From Croceibacterium_A sp966112795 (GTDB lineage Bacteria; Pseudomonadota; Alphaproteobacteria; Sphingomonadales; Sphingomonadaceae): a DNA stretch of 27,454 nucleotides. Position numbers and translations under genes: made by a program. The stretch is taken from positions 1 to 27,454 of the forward strand of contig CBHWED010000017.1 of assembly GCA_966112795.1 (NCBI GenBank), read 5' to 3'. Positions 23,083-27,454 of this stretch are shown here, piece after piece. The first letter of the stretch is position 1. Every line of letters starts with the position of its first letter. Under the pieces are notes generated by a model, which saw nothing but the letters and a program-made list of their open reading frames with translations, searched no databases and was not told the origin of the DNA.

Positions 23083-23456
23083 GCGGCCGGAGAACCCTTG
23101 ACCCAGGCGAGCGCCTCGCCGCGCTCCTCGGGCATATAGACGCGGAAATTGATGTTCGGCAGCACCGCGCTCTCGAGCCGGGTGCCGGCGCGGACCCAGG
23201 CCTGGTCGGCGACGACCGCGACGCGGCCGAACTTGCCGAACTTGCCGAACAGCGGTAGCGCGCGGGCCGTGTAGCCGGGCAGGCTGGAGAGCTCGAGCCC
23301 GCCGATCGCCTTGGTCTCGACGAAGACGTGGACCTTGTCGTGGTTGGCCATGGCACGGTCGAGCACGTCCATGATCGCGTCGAGGTCCTCGCCGGTGATT
23401 TTGCCGGAGATCTCGAGGGCGAGCACGTCGCTGGCACTGTCGATGAAGCTCATCAT
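23079..23456 (-). CDS. SpoIIAA/STAS-like domain protein
   Basis: A 125-residue protein of the SpoIIAA-like (STAS/SEC14-like) family. Family features: VLALEISGKITGEDLDAIMDVL at the N-terminus, KVHVFVETKAIGGLELSSLP in the middle and RVAVVADQAWVRAGTRLES later, ending FRVYMPEERGEALAWV. The role of these soluble proteins is unknown; some STAS proteins act in anti-sigma or lipid-binding switches. The start is MMSF at 23456, with GGAGC about 10 bases upstream; 23453 is possible. The stop overlaps the neighbouring stop within CTAG at 23079-23082. Confidence 0.85.
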   Translation of the reverse strand: MMSFIDSASDVLALEISGKITGEDLDAIMDVLDRAMANHDKVHVFVETKAIGGLELSSLPGYTARALPLFGKFGKFGRVAVVADQAWVRAGTRLESAVLPNINFRVYMPEERGEALAWVKGSPAA

Positions 23457-23583
23457 GTCGTGGGTGCTCCGCTCCGGGCCGTGTCGCCGGCCCTCCAGCG
23501 AGCTCAACGCGCAAGGCGGCGAAGCTTTCCATCGCCCGCGTGGCGGACTAGCTTCGTGCCGAGGGCTGGTGGGGAGCGGGCCG

Positions 23584-24333
23584 ATGGTGGGAAGTCGCGT
23601 CTATGGACTGGCCGCGCTGCTGCTCGGCGCGGTCATGCTCGCCTGGGGCGACTTCTCGGGCACCTGGCAGCCGGTGCCCGACGCGCTGCCGCAGCGCGCG
23701 CTGTTCGCCTACGCCGCGGGAGCGATCCTCGCCGCCAGCGGGATCGCGCTGCTCGTGCGCCGCTGGGAGCGGCCCGCGGCGCTCGCGGTGGCGGCGGTAT
23801 CGCTGGTGTTCGCCGCAGGCTGGGCCGGGCGGATCGCCGGCCAGCCGACGCTGTTCGCGATGTGGCTCGGGTTCTCCGAGCAGATGGCGGTGGTGCTGGG
23901 CGGGCTCGCTGTGGTGGCCGCGCGCGGCAAGCGCGCCGGGCCGACGGCGCACGCCTTGCGCGTCGGGCTCGGGCTGTGCCTGCTCGCGTTCGGGACCGCG
24001 CACCTGCTCTACGTCAAGGAAACCGCCGACTTCGTGCCCGCGTGGATTCCGCCGGGGCAGCGCTTCTGGGCGCTGGCGACCGGCGTCGCCGACATCGCCG
24101 CGGGGATCGCGCTGCTTGCCGGGCCGCTGGCGCTGCTGGCGGCGCGGCTGGCCGCGGCGATGTTCACGGGCTTCGCGGTGCTCGTGTGGTTGCCGCGTCT
24201 GGTCGCTGCGCCGACCGACCCGATGAACTGGTTCGGCAACGCCGTAACCCTAATGATCGCCGCCGGCACGTGGGCCATGGCCGACCTGATCGCCCGCACC
24301 CCGCCGCCCGCCTGGTGGCGCCGCGGGCGCTGA
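23584..24333 (+). CDS. DoxX-like family integral membrane protein
   Basis: A 249-residue protein with about seven hydrophobic helices: residues 4-22, 37-57, 62-80, 96-110, 125-143, 158-185 and 190-205, with a last one before the basic tail PAWWRRGR. The central KETADFVPAWIPPGQRFWALATGVADIAAG matches the DoxX/DoxX-like pattern. Members sit in the inner membrane, and some take part in quinone-linked or thiol redox. The role here is not known. It is divergent from the STAS-like gene and converges with the HTH gene, 11 bases between stops. The start is ATG 23584 after GTGGGGAGCGG. Confidence 0.75.
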   Translation: MVGSRVYGLAALLLGAVMLAWGDFSGTWQPVPDALPQRALFAYAAGAILAASGIALLVRRWERPAALAVAAVSLVFAAGWAGRIAGQPTLFAMWLGFSEQMAVVLGGLAVVAARGKRAGPTAHALRVGLGLCLLAFGTAHLLYVKETADFVPAWIPPGQRFWALATGVADIAAGIALLAGPLALLAARLAAAMFTGFAVLVWLPRLVAAPTDPMNWFGNAVTLMIAAGTWAMADLIARTPPPAWWRRGR

Positions 24334-24344
24334 TCGACCTGCGG

Positions 24345-24875
24345 TCACGGTCCTTTCCGGACACCCCGAAGGGTTGACGCAGAACGGCCCGTTTCAGCCT
24401 GTGACCTTAGCTCGCGGCGCAAGTCTTTCTGCATCGCGCGGAACGAGCGGTCGAGCTGCGCGAGATAGCCAAGAACCGCGGAATTGTCGGCTTTTTGCAC
24501 GCTTCCGGCGTACTTGCCGCGGCGCAGGACCGGCTGCCACCGGCCGTCGACGATCATGCGCCAGGTCGGCGCGTGTGTGACCTTCCGCGAACGTGGTGTG
24601 CGCGGCGCCTGGCCCGGCTGCCTGACTCCGGCGATCACCAGCGCCACGTCCCACGCCCGCGCGAACTCCTCGGCCCCGGGCATGCGCCGCAACCGGTAGG
24701 CGGTCTCGCGCGCCATCCCGACGAACCGGGCCGCCGCCGCGACCGAGCCGGTTTCGGCAAGCATGCCGATGAACTCGGCCTGGCGGACAGGGATCCAGCC
24801 GTCGGCGCGGGTGCGGACCGGCACCGGGTGGAAGGCCAGGAGGCGGGCTCGGGAGCAGCGAATCGTTTCGGGCAT
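24345..24875 (-). CDS. Helix-turn-helix DNA-binding protein, sphingomonad type
   Basis: A 176-residue basic protein starting MPETIRCSRARLLAFHPVPV. Residues 31-65 form a helix-turn-helix: RQAEFIGMLAETGSVAAAAR followed by FVGMARETAYRLRRMPGAEEF, as in a LysR/LuxR-like recognition fold. The C-terminal half is Arg-rich. ATG at 24875 is favoured over ATG at 24938 because the protein then begins at its conserved-looking MPETI; neither has a ribosome-binding site at good distance, so the start is not certain. A LexA-type box lies only five bases upstream, which suits a promoter close to the ATG and SOS control. It might regulate its own locus or the divergent VWA gene; this is inference. Confidence 0.7.
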   Translation of the reverse strand: MPETIRCSRARLLAFHPVPVRTRADGWIPVRQAEFIGMLAETGSVAAAARFVGMARETAYRLRRMPGAEEFARAWDVALVIAGVRQPGQAPRTPRSRKVTHAPTWRMIVDGRWQPVLRRGKYAGSVQKADNSAVLGYLAQLDRSFRAMQKDLRRELRSQAETGRSASTLRGVRKGP

Positions 24876-24880
24876 AATCA

Positions 24881-24895
24881 GAACATATGCGGAAC
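24881..24895. promoter_or_regulatory. LexA-type SOS box (GAAC-N7-GAAC)
   Basis: GAACATATGCGGAAC, equal to GTTC-N7-GTTC on the - strand, is exact for the alphaproteobacterial LexA site. It abuts the HTH gene (ATG at 24875) and lies 101 bases before the divergent VWA lipoprotein gene (ATG at 24997). Confidence 0.6.
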
Positions 24896-24996
24896 GCTCT
24901 CCTGTAGGAAAGCGATTTCGTCTGCTGGCGGGAGACATTCACCGACTGTGGGATTTTTGGTGCAGGAAGCCCCGCCGATATCGATACGAGCCAACA

Positions 24997-26151
24997 ATGG
25001 TCACTGCTCTATCTCGCTCTGCAACAACCTGCGCCCTTGCACTTGCCGTTGCCGGCTGCGGAGGTCGTGGGAACGACCGGAACACGACCGCCGATCGCGA
25101 CAGCTCCGCCATTCAAGACGCGGCCGCAGGCGGGTCGGCGGAAGCGCGGGCCTATGTCGCGAGCTTCACGACGAAGGACCCGGACGCGTGCTTCAAGAAT
25201 GTGGAGCTCCGGCTTCCCGCCTTGAAGGATCCCGCCGGTGGTATCGCTCCACAAGTTCCCCCGACACGCGTGATCGTGATGATCGATGGCTCCGGTTCGA
25301 TGGCCGGGCGGATGGGCGGAAAGACAAAGCTCGAGCTGGCGCGCGAGGCGGCGCTCGGCTTCGTCGCCGGGCTTCCACCGGCGGTGCAGACCTCTCTGCT
25401 GGTTTTCGGGCAACGCGGCGACAACAGCGAAGCTGGCAAGGCGAAGTCCTGTTCGGCCATCGATGTGCTCGCACCGATGTCGACCGATCGGGGGCAGCTT
25501 CGCTCGGGGTTGGGGCGGGTCCGCGCGGTGGGCTGGACACCGCTTGCCGCCGGGCTCGATCGTGCCGAGGCGCTCCTGACGGCCTCCTCCACGCCCGGGG
25601 AGCAGATTATCTATGTGGTGTCCGATGGGGAAGAAACGTGCGGCGGCGATCCTGTGGCTTCCGCCCGGCGGATCAACAGCGGGCGCACGCGGGCCATCGT
25701 CAATGTGATCGGCTTCAATCTGCCGTCGAACGAGGCCGCGAAGCTGACGGCGGTCGCTCACGCGGGCGGCGGCGGGTTCGTCAACGTCTCGAGCGAGGCG
25801 GAACTCGAGAGGTTCGATGCGCGGGTCCGCGAGTCTCTCCGGCGAACGGACAACAAGGTGGCAACCAGCATCGCCACCACGGACAATGCCGTTGCGACCA
25901 GCATCGCCATCACCAACGCCGCTACATGCGTCAGCAACCTCGCCACCGACGAGTACGTCGCCATGACCGGCGACCTCGCCGACCGGGAGGTCGCCGGGAA
26001 GTCCGTTCCGTTCAAGGAAGAAGCCAAGACGATGTTGAAGGCGCGTCACGATGCGCTGCGCGCGCGGGTCCAAGCGCATCGCGCCCGGCTGACCGGCGCG
26101 GAAGCGGCGGCGAAACGAGGGATCGATGCCGCCGCCGATGCGGCGCGCTAG
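24997..26151 (+). CDS. VWA-domain lipoprotein
   Basis: A 384-residue lipoprotein: a signal peptide ending in the lipobox VAGC (Cys21), a short linker and a von Willebrand A domain. The MIDAS metal site DGSGSM is at residues 97-102, with IIYVVSDGEETCGGDP later, the pattern of the VWA family that includes ChlD-like proteins. Residues 285-306 are two 11-residue tandem repeats (DNKVATSIATT and DNAVATSIAIT). The C-terminal part is helical and Ala/Arg-rich. The partner is unknown; VWA proteins often bind other proteins in a metal-dependent way. The start lacks a clear ribosome-binding site; a longer frame to 24763 is rejected because it loses the signal peptide. Confidence 0.82.
   Translation: MVTALSRSATTCALALAVAGCGGRGNDRNTTADRDSSAIQDAAAGGSAEARAYVASFTTKDPDACFKNVELRLPALKDPAGGIAPQVPPTRVIVMIDGSGSMAGRMGGKTKLELAREAALGFVAGLPPAVQTSLLVFGQRGDNSEAGKAKSCSAIDVLAPMSTDRGQLRSGLGRVRAVGWTPLAAGLDRAEALLTASSTPGEQIIYVVSDGEETCGGDPVASARRINSGRTRAIVNVIGFNLPSNEAAKLTAVAHAGGGGFVNVSSEAELERFDARVRESLRRTDNKVATSIATTDNAVATSIAITNAATCVSNLATDEYVAMTGDLADREVAGKSVPFKEEAKTMLKARHDALRARVQAHRARLTGAEAAAKRGIDAAADAAR
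25849..25914 (+). repeat. Two-copy 33-bp tandem repeat within the VWA gene
   Basis: 25849-25881 and 25882-25914 encode DNKVATSIATT and DNAVATSIAIT. The DNA copies differ at several wobble positions, so the duplication is not very recent. Confidence 0.75.
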
Positions 26152-26207
26152 GCCCGCCGGTTGCGCTTCTGCTCCTGGCCAAAAGCAGCGTCCGCCGGTC
26201 ACCCGAC

Positions 26208-26238
26208 AAAAAGGGCCGGCGGATCGCTCCGCCGGCCC
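26208..26238 (-). terminator. Intrinsic terminator of the rplK-rplA transcript
   Basis: An 11-bp perfect stem, GGGCCGGCGGA (26213-26223) with 26228-26238, and a 4-base loop. Reading on the - strand, five T follow (A-run 26208-26212). It ends rplA transcription and could also stop the convergent VWA transcript. Confidence 0.88.
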
Positions 26239-26287
26239 CCTTGGTGATTCCTGCCCCGCGCGAGCGCGGGTCTGCGAGCGAAGGCGC

Positions 26288-26986
26288 TTACGCGCCCTCG
26301 ACCTCGGCCAGGTCGATCTTGAGGCCCGGGCCCATCGACGAGGTCAGCGAGACCTTCTTGACGTACTTGCCCTTGGCGCCGCTCGGCTTGGCCTTGACGA
26401 TCGCGTCGGTCAGCGCCTTGAAGTTCGTGCGCAGCTGGTCCTCGGTGAACGACAGCTTGCCGATGCCCGAGTGGATGATGCCCATCTTCTCGACGCGGAA
26501 CTCGACCTGGCCGCCCTTGGCGTCCTTGACCGCCTGCGCGACGTTCGGGGTCACCGTGCCGAGCTTCGGGTTCGGCATCAGGCCCTTCGGACCGAGCACC
26601 TTACCGAGACGGCCGACAACGCCCATCATGTCGGGGGTCGCGATCACGCGGTCGTAGTCGAGGTTGCCGGCCTGCATGTCTTCCATCAGGTCCTCGGCAC
26701 CGACCTTGTCGGCGCCCGCCTTGAGCGCTTCCTCGGCCTTGTCGCCCTTGGCGAACACCGCGACCTTCATGTCCTTGCCTGTGCCGCTCGGGAGCGAGAC
26801 CATGCCGCGGACCATCTGGTCGGCGTGGCGCGGATCGACGCCGAGGTTCATCGCCACTTCGACGGTCTCGTCGAACTTCTTGCTGGCGACGTCCTTGAGC
26901 AGCGCGAGCGCTTCGTCGAAGCCGTAGAGCTTCTCCGCGTCGACCTTCTCGGCGAGCAGCTTCTGCTTCTTGGTCAGCTTGGCCAT
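26288..26986 (-). CDS. rplA: 50S ribosomal protein L1
   Basis: A 232-residue L1 protein with the hallmark GRLGKVLGPKGLMPNPKLGTVT and the start MAKLTKKQKLL. It forms the L1 stalk of the large subunit at the tRNA exit side and also binds its own mRNA in many bacteria. It follows rplK with four bases between stop and start, and GGAGGG at 26995-27000 overlaps the end of rplK. The usual order rplK-rplA is kept; rplJ-rplL, which often follow, are not present here since the transcript ends at 26208-26238. Confidence 0.98.
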   Translation of the reverse strand: MAKLTKKQKLLAEKVDAEKLYGFDEALALLKDVASKKFDETVEVAMNLGVDPRHADQMVRGMVSLPSGTGKDMKVAVFAKGDKAEEALKAGADKVGAEDLMEDMQAGNLDYDRVIATPDMMGVVGRLGKVLGPKGLMPNPKLGTVTPNVAQAVKDAKGGQVEFRVEKMGIIHSGIGKLSFTEDQLRTNFKALTDAIVKAKPSGAKGKYVKKVSLTSSMGPGLKIDLAEVEGA

Positions 26987-26990
26987 TGCG

Positions 26991-27422
26991 TCAGCCCTCC
27001 ACCACTTCGAGGCCCATCGCGCGAGCGGAGCCTTCGATGATCTTCGTCGCCGCCTCGATGTCGTTGGCGTTGAGGTCCTTCATCTTGACCTCGGCGATTT
27101 CGGCCAGCTTCGAGCGGGCGATCTTGCCGGCCGAGACCTTGCCCGGCTCCTTCGAGCCCGACTTGAGGTTGGCCGCCTTCTTGATCAGGAAGCTCGCCGG
27201 CGGGGTCTTGGTGATGAAGGTGAACGAACGGTCGGCATAGACCGTGATCACCGTCGGGATCGGCATGCCCTTCTCGAGCTCCTGCGTCGAGGCGTTGAAC
27301 GCCTTGCAGAACTCCATGATGTTCACGCCGCGCTGACCGAGCGCGGGGCCGATCGGCGGGGACGGGGTGGCGCTGCCGGCAGGGACCTGCAGCTTGATAT
27401 AGCCTTCGATCTTCTTGGCCAT
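26991..27422 (-). CDS. rplK: 50S ribosomal protein L11
   Basis: A 143-residue L11 protein with the conserved start MAKKIEGYIKLQVPAGSATP, PPIGPALGQRGVNIMEFCKAFN, the Pro/Ile-rich MPIPTVITVY and the C-terminal RNA-binding domain ending KIIEGSARAMGLEVVEG. It forms the GTPase-associated centre with 23S rRNA and is the site where RelA senses stalled ribosomes. A strong AAGGAGG at 27429-27435 lies six bases upstream of the ATG. Upstream genes (commonly nusG) lie beyond the window edge. Confidence 0.98.
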   Translation of the reverse strand: MAKKIEGYIKLQVPAGSATPSPPIGPALGQRGVNIMEFCKAFNASTQELEKGMPIPTVITVYADRSFTFITKTPPASFLIKKAANLKSGSKEPGKVSAGKIARSKLAEIAEVKMKDLNANDIEAATKIIEGSARAMGLEVVEG

Positions 27423-27454
27423 CGCTGGCCTCCTTTCTCACTGTCGTCCTCCGA

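Noticed and set aside
1..27454. tRNA, rRNA or CRISPR array
   Set aside because: No cloverleaf, rRNA signature or regularly spaced direct repeats were found by eye.

Overview
The window is high-GC bacterial DNA. Gene content points to an alphaproteobacterium, most probably a sphingomonad. The reasons are a LigM/DesA-type tetrahydrofolate O-demethylase beside its own metF and folD, a TonB heme-type receptor followed by a DUF6607 protein, a short archaic (Csu-type) pilus operon, and two sites of the alphaproteobacterial LexA form GTTC-N7-GTTC. The assignment to sphingomonads is inference; no rRNA or tRNA is present to confirm it.

Layout. 1-1127: end of a TonB-dependent receptor and a periplasmic DUF6607 protein, closed by a terminator. 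1225-5344: a one-carbon/aromatic block. The O-demethylase and an alpha/beta hydrolase run leftward; metF and folD run rightward from the shared 129-bp promoter region. Together they would move the methyl group of methoxy-aromatics onto tetrahydrofolate and oxidise it. 5352-5512: a nested inverted-repeat element. 5514-6479: CorA transporter. 6541-11186 (leftward): pilin, chaperone, usher and two-domain tip subunit, a complete minimal archaic chaperone-usher pilus. 11367-15788: a flavin monooxygenase, an Endo/Exo/Phosphatase lipoprotein, a CinA-N protein, a Nudix hydrolase and a DUF1428 protein. 15842-18914: a giant DUF2339 membrane protein and a one-helix protein.

19137-22900 is the least conventional part. 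It holds an RBBP9-like hydrolase fold that has lost both its catalytic Ser and His, a D-Ala-D-Ala-ligase-like ATP-grasp enzyme of unknown substrate, a 63-residue DNA-binding-like protein behind a LexA-type box, a HExxH metallopeptidase that has no signal peptide and starts with a TonB-box-like segment, and an Rnk-type regulator. 22906-24875: a small hypothetical protein, a SpoIIAA/STAS-like protein, a DoxX-like membrane protein and a helix-turn-helix protein with a second LexA-type box at its start codon. 24997-26151: a VWA-domain lipoprotein with an internal 33-bp tandem repeat. 26288-27422: rplA and rplK with a strong intrinsic terminator.

Most of the window is ordinary core and metabolic sequence. 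The best candidates for something undescribed are the signal-less metallopeptidase with its SOS-box-bearing divergent partner, the dead-hydrolase/ATP-grasp pair, and the second LexA-box locus facing the VWA lipoprotein. No complete new defence or mobile system can be demonstrated from the sequence alone.
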